DNA from: Oscillospiraceae bacterium
Lineage (GTDB): Bacteria > Bacillota > Clostridia > Oscillospirales > Acutalibacteraceae
Reading direction: 5' to 3'
DNA: 64,000 nucleotides
NCBI GenBank assembly: GCA_003514385.1
Contig: DOQR01000006.1
Location: 204,845-268,844 of the forward strand
How positions within the stretch are numbered: position 1 is the stretch's first letter; each line of letters begins with the position of its first letter. The position numbers and the translations under genes were made by a program. Below the pieces are notes generated by a model. That model saw only the letters and a list, made by a program, of their open reading frames with translations. It did not search any database and was not told where the DNA came from. Positions 30,285 to 39,466 of this stretch are shown in pieces.

Positions 30285-32105
30285 TTACTTGCCTCTGAAC
30301 TGCTGCTTGAGTCTCTTTTCTTTCGAAAGAATACGCTTTCTGAGTCTGAGCGACTTGGGCGTGACTTCAAGCAGTTCGTCGTCCTTTATGAATTCCATGC
30401 ACTGCTCGAGACTCATCTCCGTATAGGGCACGAGGCGCAGCGCGTCATCGGAACCCGATGCACGGGTGTTGGTCAGATGCTTGCTCTTGCAGATATTGCA
30501 GACTATATCCTCATTCTTGGCACATTCGCCGACTATCATACCCTCGTAGACCTCGACGCCTGCGGGAATGAACAGCCTGCCTCTGTCCTGAGTGTTGAAC
30601 AGACCGTATGCGGTGCTCACGCCGGTCTCGTGAACGACTATAGAGCCGCGCTCACGGGTGACTATCTCGCCTTTGTAGGGCTCATAGCCGTCGAACACCT
30701 GGTTCATGATACCGTTGCCGTTGGTGTCTGTGAGGAACTCGGCGCGGTAGCCGATGAGTCCTCTCGACGGGATGCGGAACTCAAGGTGAGTTGCGCCGCC
30801 GTCACGCGTGCCCATGTTGACAAGCTCGCCCTTGCGGGATCCGAGCTTCTCTATAACAGCGCCGACATACTGCTCGGGAACTTCGACTATGAGCAGCTCC
30901 ATAGGCTCGCAGGTCTTGCCGTTTATCTCTTTGAGAATGACCTTCGGGCGCGAAACCTGGAACTCGTAGCCCTGACGGCGCATGGTCTCAATGAGAATTG
31001 ACAGATGCAGCTCGCCGCGGCCGGAGACTTTGAAAGTATCGGTCGAATCGGTCTCTTCAACGCGCATGCTGACGTTCGTCTCGACCTCCTTGAACAGGCG
31101 GTCTCTGATATTTCTCGAAGTAACGAACTTGCCCTCGCGACCTGCGAACGGGCTGTCGTTGACCATGAAGTTCATGGATATCGTGGGCTCGTCTATTTTT
31201 ATGAAAGGCATCGGCTCGATGCAGTCCGGGGAGCAGGCGGTCTCGCCGATATTTATGTCGCTGATGCCGGAGATGCAGACAATATCGCCCGCGGCAGCGG
31301 AATCGACCTCGACACGCGAGAGTCCCTCAAACTGATAGAGGCGCGACACCCTGACATTCTCCTGAGTGCCGTCCGTTTTGCAGAGCACTATCGGCTCGTT
31401 CTTCTTGACCCTGCCGCGCTCAACTCTGCCGACGCCTATTCTGCCGATATAATCATCGTAGTCAAGGCTCGTGAAGAGTATCTGAAGCGGGGCATCGACG
31501 TCGCCGTCGGGAGCTTCGATATGCTCGAGAATTGAGTCGAGCAGCGGGCGCATATCACCCGAGCGGACATTGGGATCGAGCGAGGAATAGCCGTCTCTTG
31601 CCGAAGCGTAGACAACGGGGAAGTCGAGCTGATCCTCCTCGGCGCCGAGGTCGATGAACAGGTCAATGACCTCGTCAACAACTTCTGCGGGGCGCGCGTT
31701 GGGTCTGTCGACCTTGTTGATAACAACGAGTACTTTCTTCTTGAGCGCAAGAGCCTTTTTGAGGACGAAGCGCGTCTGGGGCATGCAGCCCTCGAACGCA
31801 TCGACGAGCAGAAGCACGCCGTCGACCATCATGAGTATGCGCTCGACCTCGCCACCGAAATCGGCATGGCCGGGAGTGTCAACGATATTGATTTTCACGC
31901 CGTTATAATGGACGGCGGTGTTCTTTGAAAGTATTGTTATTCCGCGCTCACGCTCAAGGTCGTTTGAGTCCATGACCCTGTCCTGAACCTGCTCATTGGC
32001 TCTGAATATGCCGCTCTGCTTGAGCATCTCGTCGACGAGGGTAGTCTTGCCGTGGTCGACGTGCGCTATTATGGCTATATTTCTTACGTCTTCTCTCTTT
32101 GCCAA
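30285..32105 (-). CDS. typA: Translational GTPase TypA/BipA
   Basis: A 606-residue ribosome-binding GTPase related to EF-G and LepA, linked to 50S assembly and growth under stress or cold. G motifs are intact: 'AHVDHGKTTLVD' (G1), 'RERGITI' (G2), 'DTPGHADFGGE' (G3), 'NKVDRPNA' (G4). The C-terminal family-specific region has 'TPKSLRLRKRIL'. The start codon is TTG at 32105: it gives the conserved 'AKREDVRNIAIIAHVDHGK' N-terminus and has GGGTG 8 nt upstream, while the nearest upstream ATG is out of frame. The length is normal for the family. Followed by ribF. Confidence 0.96.
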   Translation of the reverse strand: MAKREDVRNIAIIAHVDHGKTTLVDEMLKQSGIFRANEQVQDRVMDSNDLERERGITILSKNTAVHYNGVKINIVDTPGHADFGGEVERILMMVDGVLLLVDAFEGCMPQTRFVLKKALALKKKVLVVINKVDRPNARPAEVVDEVIDLFIDLGAEEDQLDFPVVYASARDGYSSLDPNVRSGDMRPLLDSILEHIEAPDGDVDAPLQILFTSLDYDDYIGRIGVGRVERGRVKKNEPIVLCKTDGTQENVRVSRLYQFEGLSRVEVDSAAAGDIVCISGISDINIGETACSPDCIEPMPFIKIDEPTISMNFMVNDSPFAGREGKFVTSRNIRDRLFKEVETNVSMRVEETDSTDTFKVSGRGELHLSILIETMRRQGYEFQVSRPKVILKEINGKTCEPMELLIVEVPEQYVGAVIEKLGSRKGELVNMGTRDGGATHLEFRIPSRGLIGYRAEFLTDTNGNGIMNQVFDGYEPYKGEIVTRERGSIVVHETGVSTAYGLFNTQDRGRLFIPAGVEVYEGMIVGECAKNEDIVCNICKSKHLTNTRASGSDDALRLVPYTEMSLEQCMEFIKDDELLEVTPKSLRLRKRILSKEKRLKQQFRGK

Positions 32106-32169
32106 AAGAATTCACCCATTCCTGAAAAATTTGTGATGATAAAAGTTGAAAGCGGTCTGCGGATGGTCG

Positions 32170-32227
32170 TTTTTCCGTCAGCGCGCACAAAAACAAGAGC
32201 GCATCTTTGTGCGTCCTGACGAAAAAA
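32170..32227. other. Large hairpin in the typA upstream region
   Basis: TTTTTCCGTCAG / CTGACGAAAAA and GCACAAA / TTTGTGC pair in series across a 3+3 internal loop with a 14-nt end loop. No T run follows on either strand outside the stem, so a plain terminator is unlikely. No certain typA promoter was identified in this 230-nt gap. Confidence 0.5.
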
Positions 32228-32291
32228 CCCCCGTCAAACGACCGCGCCGCCGCCAAATACGGCAGGAATATAAAAGCTTCTAAAAAGCACT

Positions 32292-32323
32292 ATTTCGGCG
32301 GAACATAAAAGTTCCGCCGAAAA
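32292..32323 (-). terminator. Hairpin after the NAD-dependent epimerase gene
   Basis: Perfect 12-bp stem TTTCGGCGGAAC / GTTCCGCCGAAA with a 6-nt A/T loop. The trailing T run is short on the minus strand. Confidence 0.65.
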
Positions 32324-32338
32324 TGAGTGTATGTTTAA

Positions 32339-33361
32339 TTATTCGCCCTTCATTTCAAGGAGCTTGACCTTGCCCTCATAGGAAGCAACGCTGACCTTGA
32401 TAGAATCGGTGATAGCAGCCTTGATGTCGTCCTCAGTAACACCGAGCTCTTTGTAAGCATAATCAGTGGGCATGAAGAGATCGAGATCCATGATCTCCGG
32501 AAGACCCATGGGATTGATACCGCTGTCGATGCCCTTCTCGGCATACTCCTTGACGACGCCCTTGAGTCCCATTCTCATCATCCACGGCGGGATGCCGATG
32601 ATCTTTCTGTTATCGCCCATGCCTCTTGCGGCGTAGACTATCTTGAGGAACGGAGCCCACTTCATGTTGTAGCAACTGATAGGCCATGCCTTTGCACCGG
32701 TGCTGCGCTCAGCCGCGCCGACGATGGACTCACCGACCTGGCGGACTGTAAGCATAGCTGTACCGCCTCTGGGATAGAGGGTGCAGGGAAGCTTATCCAT
32801 TCTCTTGATCTGCTCGATAAGGATAACCCAAACGGGCTTTCTGCCGGGCTGAGTGCCGAAGATGTAGGGCAGCTCGAGAACGGCAACATCGAAGTTGTCA
32901 TCGGCATAGGAGAAAGCGACGTTCTCCTGGTCGATACGACTTCTGATATAGGGGTGCTTCTCGCAGAGCTTCATATCCGGACGCTCTTTGGCAAGGTAGG
33001 AGAAGTAAGAGCCGAGGATAACGGCCTTCTTATAACCGAGCTCCTTGCAGATGGGAAGAAGTCTCTTGAGGGGAGCGATGTTGTACTTGTAGTAAGCATC
33101 GTAAACGGGTGCGGGGAATTCGACTCTCTCGTCGACGCCTGCGGCGAAAACAAAGCAGTCGCAGCCGGCCATAAGCTCTCTGATCTCATCGTCGGTCTTC
33201 TCGTAAATATTGCACATTACGATCTCCATCTCCTCGGGGATGGGAGCTCCTTCGGGAAGGGGCGGAAGAGCAACAGACTTGACGCTGTGGCCTCTGTCAA
33301 TGAAAATACGTGCTGCGGCGCTGCCGAGAAGGCCGGTGCCGCCAATCATAAATACCTTCAT
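32339..33361 (-). CDS. NAD(P)-dependent epimerase/dehydratase family protein
   Basis: A 340-residue extended short-chain dehydrogenase. The cofactor loop 'MIGGTGLLGSAAARIF' opens the protein, and 'DCFVFAAGVDERVEFP' is the usual fourth strand. The expected Y-x-x-x-K catalytic pair is not obvious: the aligned area reads 'SYFSYLAKERP', so it may be an atypical SDR used for binding or an unusual substrate. Start at 33361 by the GGAGGT site 7 nt upstream. It has its own strong promoter and hairpin. Codon choice here is more A/T-tolerant than in some neighbours but not sharply different. Substrate unknown. Confidence 0.8.
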   Translation of the reverse strand: MKVFMIGGTGLLGSAAARIFIDRGHSVKSVALPPLPEGAPIPEEMEIVMCNIYEKTDDEIRELMAGCDCFVFAAGVDERVEFPAPVYDAYYKYNIAPLKRLLPICKELGYKKAVILGSYFSYLAKERPDMKLCEKHPYIRSRIDQENVAFSYADDNFDVAVLELPYIFGTQPGRKPVWVILIEQIKRMDKLPCTLYPRGGTAMLTVRQVGESIVGAAERSTGAKAWPISCYNMKWAPFLKIVYAARGMGDNRKIIGIPPWMMRMGLKGVVKEYAEKGIDSGINPMGLPEIMDLDLFMPTDYAYKELGVTEDDIKAAITDSIKVSVASYEGKVKLLEMKGE

Positions 33362-33397
33362 TTTGTTTACCTCCAATTTATTTGCATTTGCTTTTTT

Positions 33398-33426
33398 ATT
33401 ATACTTTTTATATCGGTAATAGTCAA
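33398..33426 (-). promoter_or_regulatory. Sigma-A promoter of the epimerase/dehydratase gene
   Basis: Read leftward: -35 TTGACT (33426-33421), 17-nt spacer, -10 TATAAT (33403-33398). Confidence 0.85.
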
Positions 33427-33490
33427 GCGATAAACGACAAAAAAGTGTACTAAAGTACAAAAATTTCCGACGCTTTCTTTGTGTAAAAAA

Positions 33491-33967
33491 TCACCGTTCC
33501 TGAATTTCCTTGCCGCTCATGTGCTCTATATCTATTTCATACATCCGCACGGCATTTCCCGAAGCGGCGATTTCCTCGTCCGCAAGGCTCTCGTCAGGAT
33601 AGTATTTCATCGCGAGGCGTTTGACCAGAATCAGCGTCTGAGCGCGGCCTTCGATAACGCGGCATCTGCCGAACACGACGGCGCTGCGCATGAACGGCGC
33701 CCATGCCTCTTTCCGGATAATCTCATCCCCGCAAGCCGTGAAGCACACTTTATTGCATTTATTTATCGAGTCCGCCTTGTGGCCCGCCTTTGCGCCGTGA
33801 AAATATATCTTTCCCGCCTCTTCGTCATAGAGATAGTTTATCGGTATCGCATATGGATATCCGCCGTCGCCGTTGACTGCGAGCACTCCGCGGCGGGCGG
33901 AGCGCAAAATTTCTTTTGTCGCTTCTTCGCCGAGAGCGTTTTTAATTCTGCGAACAGGTCTGAACAT
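33491..33967 (-). CDS. Pyridoxamine 5'-phosphate oxidase-fold FMN-binding protein (NimA-like)
   Basis: A 158-residue split-barrel flavoprotein. 'ILRSARRGVLAVNGDGGYPYAIPINYLYD' is read as two blocks, 'RRGVLAVNGDGGYPYA' and 'PINYLYDEEAGKIYFHGA', followed by 'GHKADSINKCNKVCFTA'. These match the family that includes 5-nitroimidazole reductase NimA and many uncharacterised Clostridia flavoproteins. It likely binds FMN as a dimer and reduces a small molecule. CGGAGAC precedes the ATG at 33967. A role in nitroimidazole resistance is possible for the family but not shown by sequence. Confidence 0.82.
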   Translation of the reverse strand: MFRPVRRIKNALGEEATKEILRSARRGVLAVNGDGGYPYAIPINYLYDEEAGKIYFHGAKAGHKADSINKCNKVCFTACGDEIIRKEAWAPFMRSAVVFGRCRVIEGRAQTLILVKRLAMKYYPDESLADEEIAASGNAVRMYEIDIEHMSGKEIQER

Positions 33968-34030
33968 AATATCGTCTCCGGTGATTTTTGAATTTATTGT
34001 AGCAGAAGCACGCGTGAAAATCTATAGAGA

Positions 34031-34062
34031 AACGCCCGAAGAGCGTCTGAACTCTCCGGGCG
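34031..34062. terminator. Hairpin after the surface phosphoesterase gene
   Basis: Stem ACGCCCGAAGAG / CTCTCCGGGCGT (one mismatch) with an 8-nt loop. Short T-rich flanks on both sides. Confidence 0.65.
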
Positions 34063-34092
34063 TCTTTATAGTTTTATATCAGAGAGCTGTTA

Positions 34093-37000
34093 TCAGTCCT
34101 CTTTTTTCCTCTTTGCAGAGCAGCCGATAACGAATGCCGCGCCTGCGAATGCAATGAGCATTACGGGAGCTGCCGCACCGGTGTTCGGCACTTTGCTGTC
34201 GCCCTCGGGCTTATTTGTATCGGGCTTCGTCGAGGGGACTATCGGGCTCGCGGGATCGGAGGGATCGAGCGGCTCGCTCGGATTCGACGGGTCTGAGGGC
34301 TCTTCCGGCTTCTCGGGCTTTCCGGGCCAATGGGGCAGACCGGGGATTTCGGGAAGCTCGGGCAGGTCGGGAAGACCGGGCTTCTCGGGCTTTTCGGGCT
34401 TCTCGGGCTTTTCGGGATTCTCGGGCTCTTCCTTCTCTGCCTTTGAGAGCGCGAAAGAGTCGATTCTCGTTGCGCCGTCCTTTGCCTCATCGTCGAGCAT
34501 ATAAGCGTCGAAATAGAGCTTGCTGCCGTCGATGGTTATCGCAGAGAACACAGCGCTGTGGGCATCGTAGATAGCCTCGGCTCTCGGGAAGAGCTTGTCG
34601 GTATCCTTGACATCCTTGGTCTGGTAGTCCTTGACACCCGCGCATGCGCTGATGACATAGACGGTGCCCTCGGGATTGAGCTTTGCGGTGTACTCTCTGC
34701 CGCCGAAGGTTATCTTCTGCTCCTCAGCCTTGACAACTTTATTGTTGTCCATGACATCGGTGCGCAGATAGACATGATCGTGACCCTGGAGGACGATATC
34801 GATGCCGAGGTCGGGCAGGAGTCCGCAGAGCTGCTTGCGCATAGCCTTGACATCCTTGTCGTCATAGTGCGAGCCGTTGGAATAGAGCGCCTTGTGGAGG
34901 ACGACTATCTTCCACTGAGCGTCGCTTGCCTGGGCGTCCGCCTTGAGCCATGCGAGCTGATCGTCGCTGAGCGCCTTATCCTCGCTGAGGTTATTGGTGT
35001 TGAGGACGATGAAATGAGCGTTGTTGTAATCATAGGAATAGAACACGCCGCTCTCTCTGTCCTGATCGACTGTCTCGGGCAGGACGAAGTTCTGGTCGAG
35101 CATATATCCGCTCTTCTCATGGTTGCCCGCTGCGGGCATGATAGCGGTGTTCTTGATGTTCTCAGAGGCATTGAAGAACCACTGCCACTGCTTGAAGTGC
35201 TTGGTGTAATCGACCTGGTCGCCTGCGCTGGCAAAGAACTTGCCCTCGGGGAACATCCTGAGCGCGGTATCGACTACCTTGCCCCATGTACCGTACTGAA
35301 CAGCGTTCTGCGACTGCTCGTCGCTGACATGGAAGAAGGTGAAGGAATCGGAATTGTCCGCGGTCTCGATTATACCCGTACCGCTCCACCAGCCGTACTT
35401 TGCATCGCCGACTCTGTAGCAATACTTTGTGCCGGGCTTGAGACCGGTTATGGTCGCGGTGTGGCGGTTGACATTGATGCCGTAGGAGATGAAGCCGATA
35501 ATGCCGAGATCGACGCCGGGATACTCCCTCTTGACGAGCTCGGAGGCCGTGCTGACCTTGACTCCCTTGGGAAGCTTATCGGTGAATGTCGGGTTCTCCG
35601 AATACTCGGCTATCTGAATGTCGGAATTTTTGAGGCTGTACTTTGTATACCAGTTGATGCTTCTCTCGGTCGATGCATCGCCGGTGAAAGTTGTGCCTAT
35701 ATTCGAGGGCAGGCGCATATTGTCCTGCGTGACCTCGGGCTCGACGGGACCGTCATAGACGAGAGTCACATCGAGGTCGGACTTCTCGGCAGGATTCGTA
35801 TCCTCAACGAGGCTGCGAAGCATTCTGCCGATAGTGTAGCCGATACTGTCATACTGGCTCTGAGTCATATACTCATCCATGACGACGGTGTTGAGTATAT
35901 TGCGCAGGCTGCTGTACTTCTCGGGCAGGAGGTTGAGCACGCTGTAGATAACATTCTCATAGCTCGGGTTGCCGCGGAAGATAATCTGCATGATGATATC
36001 GGTCACAACGCCTATGGGGCTGGTGACAGAACCGGCGGGGAAGAGCTTGCCGGGGTTGAACTTGAGGGTGGAGAGGATCTCTCCCTCGATAACGTCGTCA
36101 AGCAAGGTGTCGATAAGGAAGTTCAAAAACTCCTTGGCACCGTCTCTGTTCTCAAAATAGTCGAGAACATCGTTCATGAACTTGTCGTCGCTGATATCCT
36201 CGTTGGCGTTGTAGAGGGTATAAAGAACGGTGTAGGCGGCATCCTCAAGGGTGCCCTTCTCGTTCTTGCTCTCCATGCCCATAGCCTCATAGAACTTTGT
36301 GCACTTGTAGTCGGAGACCTGATAGTTGAGAGCCTTTGTGACTACGCCGTCAATGACCTCCATAACATGGTCGGGGTTATTGATATAAGCCTCGTCGACC
36401 TGCGCGCACAGATCCTTGATGAAGCTCATAATGTTGCTGCTGACCGTAAATATCTCAACGCTGCCGACCTCGAAACCGTTCGTGCCGAGCGCGTCGATGA
36501 TTATCTTCTCAAGGTCGATTCCCGAAGCCTCAAGATATGCATAGAGTCCGCCTGCCTCCTGAATGTCCTCGAAGATGCCGGAAAGGGCATTGTCGATCGA
36601 GGTCATGGCGAAGTTGTGGAGATCGCCGGGGCCATAGGTCTTGAAGAACGAGAAGCTGTTCTTATAGGGCTGGGCATAAGTCTTAGACGTGCCGTTGGGG
36701 AAGTTTACAACAATGGGGCCGTCCTCGTCAATGTCGTGGGACTTCGCATCGCAGATTATCTTGCCGTCCTGAGTGTTGTCAAAGGTGACGGTTCTGAACT
36801 TGTTCGGGAAGCCCGAAAGAGATGTGGTCTCGATATCATAGAGAGTCTCGCCGTTGTCGCTGACATGGGAGGCTATATCGGGAGTGTGGAGATGTCCGCT
36901 GAAGGTGAAATGCATGCCTGCGTCCGCGAGGGTCTCGGCGCACTCCATCCAATCGTCGAGCACGAAAGCAAAGAATATTTCGGGCTCGATGGTCATGTGG

Positions 37001-37806
37001 GGAACGAAGTTGTGGTGACCCATGCCGATGATGGTCTCGCCGTTCTTCTTCGCCTTTTCGCACTGCTTGAGCACCCACTGCATGAGCTCAGGGGTGATGC
37101 TGCCCGCGGTCTCCTGAACGTCGTCGCCCTTGGCGGTGACATCGGACGAATACTTGTTGGTATCCATGACGATGAGTCTGTATCCGCCCTTGAGGCTTAT
37201 AGCGTAGGAGAGCTGACCCGCCTGACCTGTGGTGGGGGTGAAGACATCTTCTTTTTCGTCCGTCACAAGGTCGCGTCCGAGATTCTTGTATATCTCGCGG
37301 AACGCCTCGGGAGAGGTGACTTCGCCGGACTCTTTGACGCCGTTTTTGAATGTAACGCCGTTATAGTTGTTGACATCGTGGTTGCCGTTTACAACGATGA
37401 CCTGTATTCCGCTCTCCTTTTCAAAGGCTTCGAGCTTTGCGGCAAGAGCCTTGTGACCTGCAAGCTCGCCGTTGAGGGTCAGATCGCCGGGCAGGAACAC
37501 ATAGTCGCTCTTCTCCTCAGCGGCCTTGTCGAGAGCCGCTGTCAGGAGCGCGTCAACCTCGTTGTGCTGACGGGAGCCTTTATCGTTCCATTCGTTGTAG
37601 GCTTCGCTGAATCCGTTTTCCGTGTCTCCGGTTCCTTTTTCGGAATCAGCAAAATAGTGAATGTCGGAGATGGATGTGACTTTGAGCTTGCCCTTCTCGG
37701 TCTGCGCAAAGGCACTGAAAACTCCGGTCGGGAGGGCGGCAAGGACGAGGGTCATGCAGACTATAACTGCAATGATGCGTCTTGCCAGTCTTCCTTTGTT
37801 TTTCAT
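34093..37806 (-). CDS. Cell-wall-anchored protein with two metallophosphoesterase modules
   Basis: A 1237-residue exported protein. A signal peptide ('IIAVIVCMTLVLAALPTGVFS') is followed by phosphoesterase module 1 (about 40-350: 'SISDIHYFAD', 'LPGDLTLNGE', 'VNGNHDVNN', 'GMGHHNF', 'FSGHLHTPD'). A helical region of about 330 residues comes next. A purple-acid-phosphatase-type N-domain (about 700-810, 'ITGLKPGTKYCYRVGD') leads to module 2 (about 820-1090: 'FFHVSDEQ', 'SAGDQVDY', 'AAGNHEKSG', 'VVLHKALYS', 'LQGHDHVYL'). A Pro/Glu/Lys repeat spacer (about 1120-1200) precedes a sorting signal: 'VPNTG', a hydrophobic helix and 'AKRKKED'. It probably removes phosphate from extracellular substrates. 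Strong AGGAGGA start site. Confidence 0.88.
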   Translation of the reverse strand: MKNKGRLARRIIAVIVCMTLVLAALPTGVFSAFAQTEKGKLKVTSISDIHYFADSEKGTGDTENGFSEAYNEWNDKGSRQHNEVDALLTAALDKAAEEKSDYVFLPGDLTLNGELAGHKALAAKLEAFEKESGIQVIVVNGNHDVNNYNGVTFKNGVKESGEVTSPEAFREIYKNLGRDLVTDEKEDVFTPTTGQAGQLSYAISLKGGYRLIVMDTNKYSSDVTAKGDDVQETAGSITPELMQWVLKQCEKAKKNGETIIGMGHHNFVPHMTIEPEIFFAFVLDDWMECAETLADAGMHFTFSGHLHTPDIASHVSDNGETLYDIETTSLSGFPNKFRTVTFDNTQDGKIICDAKSHDIDEDGPIVVNFPNGTSKTYAQPYKNSFSFFKTYGPGDLHNFAMTSIDNALSGIFEDIQEAGGLYAYLEASGIDLEKIIIDALGTNGFEVGSVEIFTVSSNIMSFIKDLCAQVDEAYINNPDHVMEVIDGVVTKALNYQVSDYKCTKFYEAMGMESKNEKGTLEDAAYTVLYTLYNANEDISDDKFMNDVLDYFENRDGAKEFLNFLIDTLLDDVIEGEILSTLKFNPGKLFPAGSVTSPIGVVTDIIMQIIFRGNPSYENVIYSVLNLLPEKYSSLRNILNTVVMDEYMTQSQYDSIGYTIGRMLRSLVEDTNPAEKSDLDVTLVYDGPVEPEVTQDNMRLPSNIGTTFTGDASTERSINWYTKYSLKNSDIQIAEYSENPTFTDKLPKGVKVSTASELVKREYPGVDLGIIGFISYGINVNRHTATITGLKPGTKYCYRVGDAKYGWWSGTGIIETADNSDSFTFFHVSDEQSQNAVQYGTWGKVVDTALRMFPEGKFFASAGDQVDYTKHFKQWQWFFNASENIKNTAIMPAAGNHEKSGYMLDQNFVLPETVDQDRESGVFYSYDYNNAHFIVLNTNNLSEDKALSDDQLAWLKADAQASDAQWKIVVLHKALYSNGSHYDDKDVKAMRKQLCGLLPDLGIDIVLQGHDHVYLRTDVMDNNKVVKAEEQKITFGGREYTAKLNPEGTVYVISACAGVKDYQTKDVKDTDKLFPRAEAIYDAHSAVFSAITIDGSKLYFDAYMLDDEAKDGATRIDSFALSKAEKEEPENPEKPEKPEKPEKPGLPDLPELPEIPGLPHWPGKPEKPEEPSDPSNPSEPLDPSDPASPIVPSTKPDTNKPEGDSKVPNTGAAAPVMLIAFAGAAFVIGCSAKRKKED

Positions 37807-37855
37807 TTCGTTTCCTCCTTTTTTCTGGTTTTATATTAAACAAAAACGAAAATGC

Positions 37856-39187
37856 TTAATCCTCCGAGCCGTCCGTCTGCTCGGCTATGCCGAGATATGC
37901 GTCCGCCTCGGCGGCGTCCATGCTCTCGATCCCCTTGAGCTTGCCCGCCATGATACGGTTTCTGTCCTGCGCGGCGACAAGGGTGCGCCCCGCCTCGTCT
38001 ATCTTTTTCTTCGCCTTGTCGAGCACATCGCCGAACTTCTCATACTGCGCCTTGGCGACGGAGAGCAGACGGCGGACTTCGTTCGCCTTCTCGTTTATCG
38101 CCACGGCTCTGAAGCCCATAGAGAGGGAGTTGAGAAGCGCCGTTATCGTAGTCGGTCCCGCTATCATGATGTTATATTCGCGCTGGATTCGCTCGGCTAT
38201 CCCCGTACGCGAAGACGCGATTTCGGCATAGAGCCCCTCGGTCGCGAGATACATTATCGCAAACGGGGTCGTAGCCGGAACGTTTATGTATTTGGTGACG
38301 AGCTTTGCCTCGCTCAGTACTCTGTCCTCAAGAGCCTTGCGCGCCTTTGCGACTTCTTCGGCGTCCGCGCTGTCTGCGGCGGAGCAGAGGCGCACATAGT
38401 CCTCCATCGGAAACTTCGAGTCAACGGGGAGATAAGCGTCCGCGCCGCCGTCGCCGGCCGGAATGCGTATAGCAAACTCGACGCGCTCGGAGCTGCCCGG
38501 GCGGGTGGCGAAGTTTTTCTCGTACATATTGGGTATCGTCTGGTCGAGTATGCCCTCGAGCTGGACTTCCGCCCAGGTGCCGCGCGCCTTGACATTCGTC
38601 AGCACGCGGTTAAGATTCGTTACATTCGTTGTAACACCCGTCGAAAGCTCTTTCATCTCGCCGAGCGATTTGTAGACATTTTCGAGCTGCTCGGAGACTG
38701 TCTTGAACGAGCTGTCGAGTCGGGTCGTGAGGGTCGAGGAGAGCTTCTCGTCGACGGTTGCGCGCATCTCATCGAGCTTTTTCTCGTTGCTCTGCTGCAT
38801 TTTTTCTATCGACTCTGCAATAATTCTCGACTGTCTGTCGTTTTGTTCTATGTTATTTCGGCGGATAGTGTCGAGCGACTTCGAGAACATGTCCGTCAGC
38901 TGCTGCTGATGCTTGAAATTCGCCTCGGTCATGAGCGCGAGACGCTCGTTCATCTTGTCGAGCGATTCGGTGAGCTCGGAGCGCATGTCCTTCTGATTGC
39001 CCGCGCTCTCTCTGCGGCTACGCTCGAACTCGTCGCGCAGCTGACCCTCGAGCGAGCTCACTTTATGCTCAAGCTCCTTTATCTGCCCTTCCTGCGCGGA
39101 GGGGCGGTTGAGCTTCATTATAATGATCACAAGCAGCACGGCGCAGACAGCCGAAAGAGCAGCCGCGATATATAAAACAGCGTCCAT
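37856..39187 (-). CDS. rmuC: DNA recombination protein RmuC homologue
   Basis: A 443-residue protein with an N-terminal membrane helix ('AVLYIAAALSAVCAVLLVIII'), a long coiled coil (about 35-175) and the RmuC nuclease-like domain. 'VKARGTWAEVQLEGIL', 'LPVDSKFPMEDYVRL' and 'FAIMYLATEGLYAEI' are its marks, with the Glu and Asp-x-Lys of a PD-(D/E)xK fold. RmuC limits inversions at short inverted repeats, which is apt given the repeats in this genome. The ATG at 39187 has GGAG 9 nt upstream; an in-frame TTG five codons earlier is less likely. The surface phosphoesterase gene follows after 49 nt. Confidence 0.92.
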   Translation of the reverse strand: MDAVLYIAAALSAVCAVLLVIIIMKLNRPSAQEGQIKELEHKVSSLEGQLRDEFERSRRESAGNQKDMRSELTESLDKMNERLALMTEANFKHQQQLTDMFSKSLDTIRRNNIEQNDRQSRIIAESIEKMQQSNEKKLDEMRATVDEKLSSTLTTRLDSSFKTVSEQLENVYKSLGEMKELSTGVTTNVTNLNRVLTNVKARGTWAEVQLEGILDQTIPNMYEKNFATRPGSSERVEFAIRIPAGDGGADAYLPVDSKFPMEDYVRLCSAADSADAEEVAKARKALEDRVLSEAKLVTKYINVPATTPFAIMYLATEGLYAEIASSRTGIAERIQREYNIMIAGPTTITALLNSLSMGFRAVAINEKANEVRRLLSVAKAQYEKFGDVLDKAKKKIDEAGRTLVAAQDRNRIMAGKLKGIESMDAAEADAYLGIAEQTDGSED

Positions 39188-39224
39188 AATTCCAATCTCC
39201 AAAATCTGTAAGATATGATAAAGA

Positions 39225-39253
39225 ATTGTAACAGATTTTTAAAAAAATTGCAA
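39225..39253 (-). promoter_or_regulatory. Promoter of rmuC
   Basis: Read leftward: -35 TTGCAA (39253-39248), 17-nt spacer, -10 TACAAT (39230-39225). Confidence 0.7.
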
Positions 39254-39332
39254 CATTTATACAGATATATTTTTAACAATAAAAATTTTTTGAACAATAT
39301 TATATTTGCCGGATAATCTTTGCAATTAACGG

Positions 39333-39362
39333 TTGATAACGGGAGTGGTTTTATGCTACTAT
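39333..39362 (+). promoter_or_regulatory. Promoter of the peptide-binding lipoprotein gene
   Basis: -35 TTGATA (39333-39338), 18-nt spacer, -10 TACTAT (39357-39362); TATAAT at 39362-39367 is an alternative -10. Leader of about 95 nt. Confidence 0.5.
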
Positions 39363-39466
39363 ATAATGTATCTGAAAGGGACTGCATGTCCCGAAAAAAT
39401 TATGCCTCAGACCGCCCGCGAAATTTGTATAAATACGCCGGCGTTTTCGATATACGGAGGAAAAGC

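Noticed and set aside
34558..37839. A 1093-codon open frame on the plus strand, opposite the surface phosphoesterase gene
   Set aside because: It is a mirror of the minus-strand gene caused by GC-biased codon use. It has no ribosome site, no family motifs, and an amino acid make-up typical of antisense frames (Leu/Val/Asp-rich).
37661..39175. A 504-codon plus-strand frame opposite rmuC, and a 563-codon minus-strand frame at 39725-41416 opposite the peptide-binding gene
   Set aside because: Both are antisense shadows of well-supported genes, rich in Arg/Ala without domain motifs.
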